The notes beneath the pieces are model-generated. The model saw nothing but the letters and a program-made list of their open reading frames with translations. It ran no database searches and was not told the DNA's origin. Shown piece after piece: positions 18,347 to 26,000 of a stretch of 64,000 nucleotides of DNA (the stretch's first letter is position 1; each line of letters starts with the position of its first letter). The stretch is from Pseudophaeobacter profundi (GTDB taxonomy: Bacteria > Pseudomonadota > Alphaproteobacteria > Rhodobacterales > Rhodobacteraceae), in NCBI RefSeq assembly GCF_029697505.1, contig NZ_JARJEF010000008.1, positions 1-64,000 on the forward strand, written 5' to 3'. The translations under genes were made by a program, and so were the position numbers.

Positions 18347-18377
18347 GCCTACCTCATTCGCTTATCGTTCTCAGGGT

Positions 18378-18405
18378 GTTACGGTGGTGCCTATCAAACG
18401 GATCA
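18378..18405 (-). promoter_or_regulatory. RpoE-type promoter of the flavoprotein-methyltransferase operon
   Basis: Read on the minus strand, TGATCC (18405-18400), 16 bases and CGTAAC (18383-18378) match the rpoE promoter in both boxes and in spacing. The element ends 32 bp before the flavoprotein start codon. It is divergent from, and does not overlap, the promoter at 18434-18461. Confidence 0.85.
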
Positions 18406-18433
18406 GATTTTCTTTTGCAAATGTCAGAAAGAG

Positions 18434-18461
18434 TGATCCGTGACAGCCCAGAACACGTAGG
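18434..18461 (+). promoter_or_regulatory. RpoE-type promoter of the DUF1365-SDR pair
   Basis: TGATCC at 18434-18439, a 16-base spacer and CGTAGG at 18456-18461 repeat the rpoE promoter arrangement. The next ATG is only seven bases beyond the -10 box, which implies a leaderless or almost leaderless transcript. Confidence 0.85.
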
Positions 18462-18467
18462 CATTGT

Positions 18468-19241
18468 ATGATTGATCACATTCAGGCCAGGACATTTCAC
18501 CGCCGCCGTGGCGCGCTGCACAACGCCTTTCACTATGGCGTTGATTTTGTCGTGAGCGACCTCTCCCCGACCTCTGGACACCTGCCTGTACGTCTGCTGT
18601 CGCACAATCGCTTCAATCTCTGGTCTTTGTGGGATCGCCACCACGGCGGTCCGCGCGGCCAAGGCCGGGGCGTCAACTGGTTTCGCCAGGTGCTGGCTGA
18701 ACAGGGTTTCCCCCTGGACCAAGCGCAGCTACTGTTGGTTACCCAGCCGAGCTTCTTGGGGTTTCAATTCAATCCTGTCAGTTTCTGGGTCGCCCTGCTT
18801 GACGAAAAAGTATGTGCCTTTGTTGCCGAGGTGAACAATACATTTGGTCACCGCCACTGCTACTTCTGTGCCCACGAGGGGTTTACCCCCATCACATTTG
18901 AACAGGTGCTCTGCGCCCGCAAGGCGATGCACGTCTCGCCCTTCCAGCAGGTCGCAGGCGAATACAGATTCAACTTTGGCTTCACCAAAGATCAGTTGAA
19001 TGTCCGCATCCACTATCAGAATGGCGATCAGGGTGTGCTGGCGACCTTGGCAGGAAAACGCAAACCTGCAACGGATCGCTCATTGCTCTGGGCTGCGCTA
19101 CGGCGTCCCTTTGGGGCGGCTCGGGTGGTTTTCCTGATCTATTGGCAGGCCCTGATCCTATATCTGAAACGGGCACCTTTTCTGAAAACACCGCCCCCCG
19201 GGCTGTCACCGATGACAGCCAGCAAAAACCTGGATGAATGA
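18468..19241 (+). CDS. DUF1365 family protein of the RpoE regulon
   Basis: A 257-residue DUF1365 protein. It starts with the family pattern (HIQARTFHRRRGALHNAFHYGVDF), continues with RHNR-like and PVSFWVALLDEK, and contains HVSPFQQVAGEYRFNF, typical of the family. DUF1365 genes recur beside CFA-like methyltransferases and flavin oxidoreductases, and may act in later steps of fatty acid modification, possibly the oxygen-insertion protein UfaO; that assignment is only a hypothesis. ATG 18468 has no Shine-Dalgarno sequence and lies at the predicted transcription start. It is followed at once by the SDR gene. Confidence 0.85.
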   Translation: MIDHIQARTFHRRRGALHNAFHYGVDFVVSDLSPTSGHLPVRLLSHNRFNLWSLWDRHHGGPRGQGRGVNWFRQVLAEQGFPLDQAQLLLVTQPSFLGFQFNPVSFWVALLDEKVCAFVAEVNNTFGHRHCYFCAHEGFTPITFEQVLCARKAMHVSPFQQVAGEYRFNFGFTKDQLNVRIHYQNGDQGVLATLAGKRKPATDRSLLWAALRRPFGAARVVFLIYWQALILYLKRAPFLKTPPPGLSPMTASKNLDE

Positions 19242-19248
19242 GGCAAAC

Positions 19249-19971
19249 ATGCCACTGGCGGGAAAAACATATTGGCTGATAGGTGCCAGCGAGGGCCTGG
19301 GCCGCGAACTGGCAGTGCAACTGGACCAGGCCGGGGCGCGTTTGGTGCTGTCGGCCCGCAGTACCAGTAAACTGGCAGCCCTGACCCAAGAGCTGACGCA
19401 AGCCAGGGCCTTGCCAATGGATGTGACCGATGCAACTGCCGTACGCCGCACATGCGCTGAATTGGGCCCTGTGGACGGTGTGATCTACAATGCCGGAGCC
19501 TACGAGCCGATGGCGACCCAGGACTGGCAGGCAGACTCCGTCCTGCAGATGGCCGATGTCAATTTCATCGGCGCCCTCCGGGTGCTTGGCGAAATCATGC
19601 CCCGCTTTGTCGCACAGGGGCACGGCGATATTACCCTGATCGGATCCCTGGCCGGTTATCGCGGCCTGCCAAATGCCGTCGGATATGGCGCAAGCAAAGC
19701 TGCCCTGATCAGCCTGGCCGAAACCATGCGCCATGATCTAAAGGGCAGTGGCATTACCGTGAGGCTGATCAACCCCGGTTTCATCAAAACGCGATTGACC
19801 GACAAAAATACTTTCAAAATGCCGATGCTGATGACGGCGACTTCGGCTGCTCAGCAGGTCCTCAGCGCCATGCAGTCCCGCAGGTTTCGCACCGATTTCC
19901 CCCGCCCTTTTTCCTGGGGGATAAAACTGTACAGCCTGTTGCCTGACCTGATGGCCTACCGGGGGCGCTAG
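19249..19971 (+). CDS. short-chain dehydrogenase/reductase
   Basis: A 240-residue NAD(P)-dependent SDR. The cofactor motif is LIGASEGLGRE (about 10-20), the structural motif is YNAGA, and the catalytic set is Ser in LIGSLAG with YGASKAAL (Tyr and Lys). I prefer ATG 19249 with GAGG five bases upstream over ATG 19234, which overlaps the DUF1365 gene. It is co-transcribed with that gene from an RpoE promoter. An SDR is also in the R. sphaeroides core regulon as I recall. Substrate unknown, perhaps an aldehyde or ketone from lipid oxidation. Confidence 0.85.
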   Translation: MPLAGKTYWLIGASEGLGRELAVQLDQAGARLVLSARSTSKLAALTQELTQARALPMDVTDATAVRRTCAELGPVDGVIYNAGAYEPMATQDWQADSVLQMADVNFIGALRVLGEIMPRFVAQGHGDITLIGSLAGYRGLPNAVGYGASKAALISLAETMRHDLKGSGITVRLINPGFIKTRLTDKNTFKMPMLMTATSAAQQVLSAMQSRRFRTDFPRPFSWGIKLYSLLPDLMAYRGR

Positions 19972-20020
19972 GGGCCGCCCCGGTGTGGATGGCCACGCCG
20001 GGCAAGCCCGGACGCGGCCC
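19972..20020. terminator. hairpin between convergent SDR and zinT genes
   Basis: The 60-bp gap between the two convergent stop codons is filled by nested inverted repeats: GGGCCGC (19972) pairs with GCGGCCC (20014), and inside it CCCGGTGTGG pairs with CCACGCCGGG. There is no long T-run, so I call it a probable bidirectional terminator with moderate confidence. Confidence 0.45.
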
Positions 20021-20031
20021 TGTCCAGCAGG

Positions 20032-20748
20032 TTAGTGTGCCTGCATCTGCGCCGCGACATCGGCGGCGGTCAGCCCGGCGGGATAATAGGTCGGCCAGTT
20101 CGTCAACTCTTCCAGCAAGGCGGCGCGGTCATCGCCCCAATAGAGATGGAAGTGATCTGATTTGGACGGGGCGATCCGGTGGTCGCTGAATTGGAAGAAG
20201 GCAGGGGCAGCCTCATCGCCGCTGACCTTGGCAAAGACAAAGCGCACCCCGCGATTGCCCCTTTTGTAGGTAAGCACCTCATAGCCATCATTTGCATATT
20301 GGGCCTGCACCGCCCCACCCTGACTGAAAAAGGTGACGTTGTCGCCTTTAATCAGGATCCGTTCCACATCTGTGGCATATCCTGTGGAATAATATGCCTT
20401 GTATTCCTCGGCGGTTTTATCCCCGTGCTCTGCCTTGTGCTGCATCACGCCATCCAGCGCGCCACTCTGCAACAAGGGATAGACTGATTGCCAATCACCG
20501 GCCCAATCAGACAGGGCACGGGCCTTGATCTGGGCATCGTCAAAGTAACCTTTGGAGATCTCTTCTGCAGCGTGCGAGTGGTCATGGCTATGGCTATGGC
20601 TATGGCTATGGCTATGGCTATGCGTGCCAGCTTGGGCACTGTCACTCCCGGTTTCGGCACCCGCCGAAAGGGGAGCTGCAACCAGGGTGCCAGTGGTCAA
20701 GCTAGCAACAGCCAGGGCGCGGATCTGTTTTGCGAGGGGAAGCGGCAT
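20032..20748 (-). CDS. zinT: periplasmic zinc-binding protein ZinT
   Basis: A 238-residue ZinT (YodA) protein. A Sec signal (MPLPLAKQIRALAVASLTTG..APLSAGA) is followed by a histidine-rich segment of alternating His-Ser and then the ZinT domain (GYFDDAQIKARALSDWAGDWQSVYP to FHLYWGDD). ZinT delivers zinc to the ZnuABC importer under zinc shortage. ATG 20748 has GGAG six bases upstream, while ATG 20760 does not. A Zur-like palindrome lies 49 bp upstream. No znu genes are in the window. Confidence 0.92.
   Translation of the reverse strand: MPLPLAKQIRALAVASLTTGTLVAAPLSAGAETGSDSAQAGTHSHSHSHSHSHSHDHSHAAEEISKGYFDDAQIKARALSDWAGDWQSVYPLLQSGALDGVMQHKAEHGDKTAEEYKAYYSTGYATDVERILIKGDNVTFFSQGGAVQAQYANDGYEVLTYKRGNRGVRFVFAKVSGDEAAPAFFQFSDHRIAPSKSDHFHLYWGDDRAALLEELTNWPTYYPAGLTAADVAAQMQAH
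20584..20619. repeat. six tandem copies of the hexamer ATGGCT inside zinT
   Basis: Six identical ATGGCT units (plus strand) encode the His-Ser repeats in the N-terminal metal-binding tract of ZinT on the minus strand. Identical codons rather than mixed His/Ser codons make this a true microsatellite. Gain or loss of units would stay in frame and only change the length of the histidine tract. Confidence 0.9.
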
Positions 20749-20796
20749 ATGTGTCTCCATCCAAGTGGGGGGCTTCTAGCCCAATTGATTCGTTAC

Positions 20797-20809
20797 GTTA
20801 TGACATAAC
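20797..20809. promoter_or_regulatory. Zur-like operator upstream of zinT
   Basis: The perfect 13-bp palindrome GTTATG-A-CATAAC lies 49 bp upstream of the zinT start. It closely resembles alphaproteobacterial Zur boxes, which are AT-rich palindromes of the GTTATA/TATAAC kind. Repression by Zn-loaded Zur is expected. Confidence 0.7.
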
Positions 20810-20945
20810 AATCTCAGCTCGTAGCCGATCCCACTTCTGACGGCAACCCGCGCCGTTGCCGCCAGTCAACTGCCAAGTCACAAATCAACCCATGTGTTAA
20901 TATACCAGCCACTGGAGGCGGGCGAATTCCGCCCGCCTCTCCGCC

Positions 20946-21674
20946 TTACTGCGGTAGCTGGGACTTTAGAAATGCAAAGTGACACGCCGCCATACCCTGG
21001 TAGGCCCGCCAGCCATCAGCCGTGTTCTGCGCCACCGCATCCGAGAGCACCGCAAGCGGTGTGCCGCTGGATCGCGCCAGGATCAGCGTCTGCGCCGCCT
21101 TTTCAAAGAAGTACAGATCCTCAAAGGCATCCGCCACGGTTTGCCCGACAACCGTCACCCCGTGATTGCCCATCACCAGCACCGCCTTATCCCCAAGAGC
21201 CTCTGCCAGGCGAGCCCCCTCTTCGGCGGCATCAGCGATCCCGCCAAAGGCAAGATCATAGGCCGTACGGCCATAAAACCGCGCCGTGTTGTTATCGATT
21301 GGCACAATCGTTGGATCAGCCAGACAGGACAGCGCGGTGGCATAGGGCGTGTGGCAATGCAGGATCACCCGCGCAGCCGGATTGCACCGGTGCAGGGCCC
21401 CGTGCACGCACCAGGCAGAGGCATCAGGGGCATTGGGCCGCTCCAGCGCCGCGTCATCTGCGCCATCCAGATGCAACAGGTCGTCGGGCTGGATCGTGGC
21501 AAAATGCTGCCAGCGCGGATTCAGCAGAAACTGCTGCCCATCCGGCGATGTCGCGGCGCTAAAGTGATTGCCGACGCTTTCGCTCCAGCCCATCTGGTGA
21601 CAGATGCGAAAGGCCGCCGCGAGATCCTCGCGCAGGGCAACCGCTCCTGCGGCCTCTGCTGTTGGTGCGCTCAT
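20946..21674 (-). CDS. class II aldolase/adducin family protein
   Basis: A 242-residue metal-dependent class II aldolase/adducin domain protein. ILHCHTPYATAL supplies the paired metal-binding histidines and MGNHGV the downstream third-ligand region; ESVGNHFSA is the N-terminal substrate loop. I start at MSAPT (21674), giving a four-base overlap with the dioxygenase gene, rather than the longer frame running into it. It may be an aldolase, epimerase or decarboxylase. Coupling to a gamma-butyrobetaine hydroxylase-like enzyme suggests it cleaves or rearranges the hydroxylated product, which is inference. Confidence 0.82.
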   Translation of the reverse strand: MSAPTAEAAGAVALREDLAAAFRICHQMGWSESVGNHFSAATSPDGQQFLLNPRWQHFATIQPDDLLHLDGADDAALERPNAPDASAWCVHGALHRCNPAARVILHCHTPYATALSCLADPTIVPIDNNTARFYGRTAYDLAFGGIADAAEEGARLAEALGDKAVLVMGNHGVTVVGQTVADAFEDLYFFEKAAQTLILARSSGTPLAVLSDAVAQNTADGWRAYQGMAACHFAFLKSQLPQ

Positions 21675-22813
21675 GCCTTGAACCGCCCTTCGCTGACGAG
21701 GGCGCGATAGGTCGAGCGCATCTCGGCGCGATCCGTATAGCAACCGCGCAGATACCGGTCGCCGCTGGTGGCCGAATAGGCCGCGCGCCCGTGCACGATG
21801 CGGTGGTTGTCAAACACCATGCACTCGCCCGCCTGCATGACGAATTGCATCATGTACTTCTCTTCCTGCAGCATCCGGCCAAAACGGCAGAACGCCGGGT
21901 AATAGTCATCCAGAAGCTCTTGCTTCAGATCAAAAATATCCGCCATATGCTGGCTGATCGTCACGCCGGAAACCGCGCCATGCTGGTCAAGTTCAATCAC
22001 CCGTTGGCGCGACCGCATGTCATAGGTGTCATGTTCGCAGTAAAACGGGATATCCACCTGCGACAGCAGTTTGAAACCCTCTGGATCACGGGCGCGGAAA
22101 TCATTGGCAACCGCCACCCCATCAGAATAAAGACTACCGCCCCCCTGCACGGTATTGGCGCGGCAATGCAGAAACTGGATCCCAGGCGCGTGCTCTTCCG
22201 CCGGAGTGTCGGTGTGCAACTCCAGCGCTGCCGCCGTATAGGCCGTATTGGTTGGGTTGATATGGGTTTTGACGTCAAAATAGGTGCCAAAGAATGTTGG
22301 TCGTACCTGCCCGATCATCTGCGCCGTCTCGGTCAGCGCGTCATCGCTGTCGGGCATGTCGGTCACGATGGTAAAGCCATCCACCAGCATTGCCTCGATC
22401 CATTTTTCCCGCAGCGCCAGATCTGCCAGCAACTGCGGCTGGCTAAAGCGCGGCACCTGAGGATAATGATCGCCATACCAGGCACGGCGCGGCATGTCGG
22501 CAGGATCAAAACGCGGCGCAGCGCGGCACCCCTCTTCCAGCCACTCCAGCGGAAAGCGACTGACATGCTGCTCTCCTTCCCAGGTGATTTCCAGCGCATC
22601 GCCCGTCACCTCCGCCAGGGCGGCGCGTGGCGGCTGCTCCCCGAGCTGAAAGATATCAAAACTGCGCTCGCGCGTGTCAGGGTTAAAAGACGAAGGGCAA
22701 TTGTCCCGCAGCCAGTAGTAGTTGAAGTAATGGCTGGCACCGTCGGACAGCACAATCTCCAGCCCCTTTTCCTTGAGCATCGGCGCGGCAATCGGCAGGG
22801 AAGTCACATTCAT
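21671..22813 (-). CDS. gamma-butyrobetaine hydroxylase-like Fe(II)/2-oxoglutarate dioxygenase
   Basis: A 380-residue dioxygenase with an N-terminal DUF971-like domain (YYWLRDNCP, residues 32-40) and a TauD-type core. The iron ligands are H200 and D202 (LHTDTP) and the late His of FDNHRIVHGR; the same block carries the 2-oxoglutarate-binding Arg. In gamma-butyrobetaine hydroxylases the N-terminal domain binds Zn with a Cys cluster; here only C39 and a later His (QHVSRF) remain, so the site looks incomplete. It is divergent from a LysR gene. It probably hydroxylates a betaine-like or carboxylate substrate. Confidence 0.83.
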   Translation of the reverse strand: MNVTSLPIAAPMLKEKGLEIVLSDGASHYFNYYWLRDNCPSSFNPDTRERSFDIFQLGEQPPRAALAEVTGDALEITWEGEQHVSRFPLEWLEEGCRAAPRFDPADMPRRAWYGDHYPQVPRFSQPQLLADLALREKWIEAMLVDGFTIVTDMPDSDDALTETAQMIGQVRPTFFGTYFDVKTHINPTNTAYTAAALELHTDTPAEEHAPGIQFLHCRANTVQGGGSLYSDGVAVANDFRARDPEGFKLLSQVDIPFYCEHDTYDMRSRQRVIELDQHGAVSGVTISQHMADIFDLKQELLDDYYPAFCRFGRMLQEEKYMMQFVMQAGECMVFDNHRIVHGRAAYSATSGDRYLRGCYTDRAEMRSTYRALVSEGRFKA

Positions 22814-22867
22814 ATCTGGTCTGGCTCACTTTGTTTTCAGACAGGTTTCCCCTGCTACATCTCATGG

Positions 22868-22883
22868 GTTTCACAGCTGAAAC
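22868..22883. promoter_or_regulatory. candidate LysR operator
   Basis: The dyad GTTTCA-CAGC-TGAAAC in the 112-bp gap between the dioxygenase and the LysR gene contains a T-N11-A core, as LTTR boxes do. It is the only strong symmetry in that gap. Confidence 0.45.
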
Positions 22884-22925
22884 AGATCGAATAGAGTGAA
22901 GCTATATTAAGCCACAGGTAAACTA

Positions 22926-23861
22926 ATGGACCCACTTCCGCCGCTGCGGCTTCTGGCCACCTTTGAAACCGTCACGCGCCTGGGGTCGATGCGAGAGGCC
23001 GCTGCCCGGCTGAATGTCACGCTGCCGGCGGTCAGCCAGACGCTCAAGGCGCTGGAAGGGCACGCCGGTGCCGATCTGTTTGATCGTAGCACCCGCCCAG
23101 CACGGCTGACCGATGCCGGAGAGATCCTGGCGCGGGCCACCCGAGAAGGGCTGGGCCAAATCGCCGCCGCGCTGGAGGACATCCGCGCCATGCATGGTCA
23201 GGAAGACCGCCATGTAACCCTGGCCTGCACCCTGGGCATGGCAACCTATTGGCTGATGCCCCGACTGCCCGACTTTTATGCCCACCACCCCGAAATCACC
23301 GTCAATGTGCAGGCGCCGCCCTCGGATCTGCCCAACCTGGCCCCTGGCATTGATATCGCGGTGCGCTATGGCACCGGCGGCTGGCGCGAGGGCCGCACGC
23401 ACAAGCTGTTTGACGAAAGGGTATACCCCGTTGGCACACCGGCGCTGATTGCGCGGCTTCAGGCAGACGGCATCGGACTGGACCAAGCGCGCCTGATCCA
23501 TGTGCGCAGCCCCCACAATCAGCACTGGGCTGGGTGGGAGGACTATCTGCGGAAATCCGGCATCCATCGCACCCGGCTGTCAGGTCAAAGCTTCAACAAC
23601 TATGTGCAGGCCGCCCAGGCGGTTCTGGATGGGCGCGGTTTGATGCTGGGATGGCGTTCAATCAGCACCCGCGCGGTCATGGACGGCGCCCTGCAGGCCT
23701 GGCCCGATGCAACCCTAGACCTAGGCACTGCCTATTTTGTCACCGCCGCCAGCCGCCTTTCCAACAGCGCCCAGTGCTTTCTGGACTGGTTGACGAAACA
23801 GGGGGACAAAGAAGACCAGGCGCAGACTGACGGCACCCCCTGCCCGCCGCACCCTGCCTAA
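22926..23861 (+). CDS. LysR-type regulator, GcvA-like
   Basis: A 311-residue LTTR. The DNA-binding domain opens PPLRLLATFETVTRLGSMREAAARLNVTLPAVSQ, and the effector domain starts near residue 95 (VTLACTLGMATYWLMPRLPDFYAHHPEI). The phrase PGIDIAVRYGTG is characteristic of the GcvA subgroup. It is divergent from the dioxygenase-aldolase pair and most likely controls it. The C-terminal tail after residue 295 is short and charged. FAH hydrolase follows 117 bp downstream on the same strand. Confidence 0.86.
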   Translation: MDPLPPLRLLATFETVTRLGSMREAAARLNVTLPAVSQTLKALEGHAGADLFDRSTRPARLTDAGEILARATREGLGQIAAALEDIRAMHGQEDRHVTLACTLGMATYWLMPRLPDFYAHHPEITVNVQAPPSDLPNLAPGIDIAVRYGTGGWREGRTHKLFDERVYPVGTPALIARLQADGIGLDQARLIHVRSPHNQHWAGWEDYLRKSGIHRTRLSGQSFNNYVQAAQAVLDGRGLMLGWRSISTRAVMDGALQAWPDATLDLGTAYFVTAASRLSNSAQCFLDWLTKQGDKEDQAQTDGTPCPPHPA

Positions 23862-23978
23862 GCATTTGAACGAAATCGACTATCGCGCTAAAAGATACCT
23901 GATTGCCCACCCTGCAGGGAGAAACCGCCCCTCTGCAGCCGCGAGCCTGCGGGCAAGCGCTTAATGGAGATTTTAACT

Positions 23979-24821
23979 TTGAAACTGCTACGATTTGGCC
24001 CCAAGGGGCAGGAAAAACCCGGCCTTCTGGACGACAACGGCACGGTCAGGGATCTGTCCGCCCATGTGAGCGATATTGCCGACGATACGCTGGGCGCGGC
24101 TGGGCTGGCAAAAATTGCCGCCCTTGATCCAGCCAGCCTGCCTGCGGTTGAACCAGACCGGCTTGGCCCCTGTGTCGGCCAGACCGGAAAATTCATCTGC
24201 ATCGGGCTGAACTATTCCGACCACGCAGCCGAGGCTGGCATGAACGTCCCCAAAGAACCTATCATCTTTGCCAAGGCGACCTCGGCGATTTGTGGCCCCA
24301 ACGACGATATCGAGCTGCCGCGCGGATCAAAGGCCAGCGACTGGGAGGTCGAGCTGGCTGTGGTGATCGGCAAAGAGGCCAAATACATCACCGAGGCCGA
24401 GGCCTTGGACCATGTTGCCGGCTATTGCGTTGCCAACGATCTGTCCGAACGTGATTATCAGATCAAACACGAAGGCCAGTGGACCAAGGGCAAATCCGCC
24501 GATACCTTTGGCCCCCTCGGCCCCTGGCTGGTCACCCGCGACGAGGTGCCGGATCCGCAGAACCTCAGTCTCTACCTGGATGTGAATGGCACCCGTATGC
24601 AAAGCGGATCTACCGCCACGATGGTCTACGGGGTCGCCCATGTTGTCGCCTATCTGTCACGCTTCATGAGCCTGCAGCCAGGGGATGTGATTGCAACTGG
24701 CACCCCTCCCGGCGTTGGCATGGGTATGAAACCGCAGCCCATTTACCTGAAGCCAGGCGATCAGATGGAGCTTGGCATCGAGGGGCTGGGCCAGCAGGTG
24801 CAGAAGGTTGTGCAGGGCTAA
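23979..24821 (+). CDS. fumarylacetoacetate hydrolase family protein
   Basis: A 280-residue FAH-family hydrolase or hydratase. The core pattern CIGLNYSDHAAEAGM, PIIFAKATSAICGPND and DWEVELAVVIGKEA carries the acidic metal ligands, and ATGTPPGVGMGM is the C-terminal signature. The subgroup contains 2-keto-3-deoxy-fuconate hydrolases and ureidoglycolate lyase-like proteins. An ATG exists at 23964, but the GGAGA that should serve as Shine-Dalgarno lies between it and TTG 23979, and relatives start MKLLRxG, so I choose the TTG. It may belong with the preceding dioxygenase group, though it has no overlap with it. Confidence 0.83.
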   Translation: MKLLRFGPKGQEKPGLLDDNGTVRDLSAHVSDIADDTLGAAGLAKIAALDPASLPAVEPDRLGPCVGQTGKFICIGLNYSDHAAEAGMNVPKEPIIFAKATSAICGPNDDIELPRGSKASDWEVELAVVIGKEAKYITEAEALDHVAGYCVANDLSERDYQIKHEGQWTKGKSADTFGPLGPWLVTRDEVPDPQNLSLYLDVNGTRMQSGSTATMVYGVAHVVAYLSRFMSLQPGDVIATGTPPGVGMGMKPQPIYLKPGDQMELGIEGLGQQVQKVVQG

Positions 24822-24861
24822 CCCTATCAGCAAAGGGGGCGGAGTAGCCCCAGGAAATGAC

Positions 24862-24894
24862 GAAGGCTGCGCCCCCCTGCGGGCCGCAGCCTTC
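24862..24894. terminator. bidirectional terminator between FAH and nucleoside hydrolase genes
   Basis: A perfect 10-bp stem GAAGGCTGCG / CGCAGCCTTC with a 13-base loop lies between two convergent genes, and the stem ends carry the T- and A-rich flanks. Confidence 0.7.
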
Positions 24895-24914
24895 TTGATA
24901 CCCGGCAACGCCCG

Positions 24915-25835
24915 TTACGGAAGCAAGGCCAGACGCTTGAGGAACAGAGATTTCACCGCCGGGGCATCGACACCGATACATACGGCGGTGGGTTTGCGCG
25001 TGCCGGCCTCGGCCTCAAGCGTCGCGCCAGAGGTCTCGCCACTGCATGACACCCGCATGGGCAGGGTTTCCACCTCGAACAGATCGGGGTGGGTGCAGGC
25101 GATGACCGCTGCAGGGTCATGCAGGGAACACCCGTCGAGCTTGCCAACCGTTTCATAAAAGGCCAGGTAGAAGGCCGACATTTCTTGCAGCATGCCGCCC
25201 AGCTCTGGCGACTGACCCGCGATACTGGCAAAATCATCCGGGGTGCACAGAATCCGGTGGGTGACATCCAGTCCGACCATGACCAGCTTGGCCCCCGCCG
25301 CAAAGACCACATCCGCCGCATGCGGATCGTGATAGATATTGGCCTCGGCATGGGGGGTGATATTGCCGCCCTCCCGCAGGGAGCCCCCCATAATGACGAT
25401 GCTTTTGACATTGCGGGCAAAATCAGGATCACGCTGGATGGCTAGGGCGATATTAGTCAGCGGTCCGATGGGGCAAAGCACCAGCTCACCTTTGTATTCC
25501 CGCGCCATCCGGATCAGAAAATCGGCAGCCTCTTCCGCCACGGGCTGCCCCTTGGGGGTGGCGGCAGGAATATCGCCAAACCCTTCCGCGCCATGCACCT
25601 GCGCCGAGGGGGCAAAGGGCGGCAAGGACAGCGGTGCGGCGGCCCCTTCAGCAACCGGCAGCTCCAGATCAACCGCTTCCAGCAGGCGCAGCGCATTGCG
25701 GGTGGCAATCTTTGTGGTGACGTTGCCAAAGATCGTAGTCAGCCCCAAAAGCTCGATATCCGGGGCGGCGGCGGCATAAAAGATCGCCATGGCATCATCA
25801 ATGCCGGGATCTGTGTCGATAATCAGTTTGACCAT
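24915..25835 (-). CDS. inosine-uridine nucleoside hydrolase family protein
   Basis: A 306-residue nucleoside N-ribohydrolase that cleaves ribonucleosides to base and ribose for salvage. The DTDPGIDDA motif (D9, D13, D14) is the calcium-binding cluster, MGGSLREGGNITPHAEANIYHDPHAA is the typical active-site loop, and the late Asp in SLHDPAAV completes the metal site. Full length for the family. It stands alone between two terminators on the minus strand, with no transporter or ribokinase beside it. Confidence 0.9.
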   Translation of the reverse strand: MVKLIIDTDPGIDDAMAIFYAAAAPDIELLGLTTIFGNVTTKIATRNALRLLEAVDLELPVAEGAAAPLSLPPFAPSAQVHGAEGFGDIPAATPKGQPVAEEAADFLIRMAREYKGELVLCPIGPLTNIALAIQRDPDFARNVKSIVIMGGSLREGGNITPHAEANIYHDPHAADVVFAAGAKLVMVGLDVTHRILCTPDDFASIAGQSPELGGMLQEMSAFYLAFYETVGKLDGCSLHDPAAVIACTHPDLFEVETLPMRVSCSGETSGATLEAEAGTRKPTAVCIGVDAPAVKSLFLKRLALLP

Positions 25836-25933
25836 GAATCTCTTTCCCCTCGCTGATCGCGCTGGCCTAGCATTTCTGCCGCAGCGCCAGCAAGACCCGG
25901 CCCGTCGCAGCGCCCAAGGCCCCAGACAAAAAC

Positions 25934-25958
25934 GCCCGCGCAGGGGCGCTGCACGGGC
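25934..25958 (-). terminator. ychF terminator
   Basis: On the minus strand a GC-rich stem (GCCCG-GCAG pairing with CTGC-CGGGC, one mismatch) is followed by five T (25932-25928). It lies 42 bp after the ychF stop. A smaller hairpin ACCGGG-TTTA-CCCGGT lies closer, at about 25975-25990. Confidence 0.65.
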
Positions 25959-26000
25959 ATATATCTTTGCAAGAACCGGGTTTACCCGGTCATGGCTGGA

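Noticed and set aside
21662-22894. 410-codon plus frame antisense to the dioxygenase
   Set aside because: The iron-binding motif and GBBH pattern are on the minus strand; the plus frame is an artefact of codon bias.
24121-24140. Further TGATCC sites inside coding regions (for example 2705, 24124, 63097, 63137)
   Set aside because: None that I checked has CGTA at 16 bases, and all are inside genes, so they are not called RpoE promoters.
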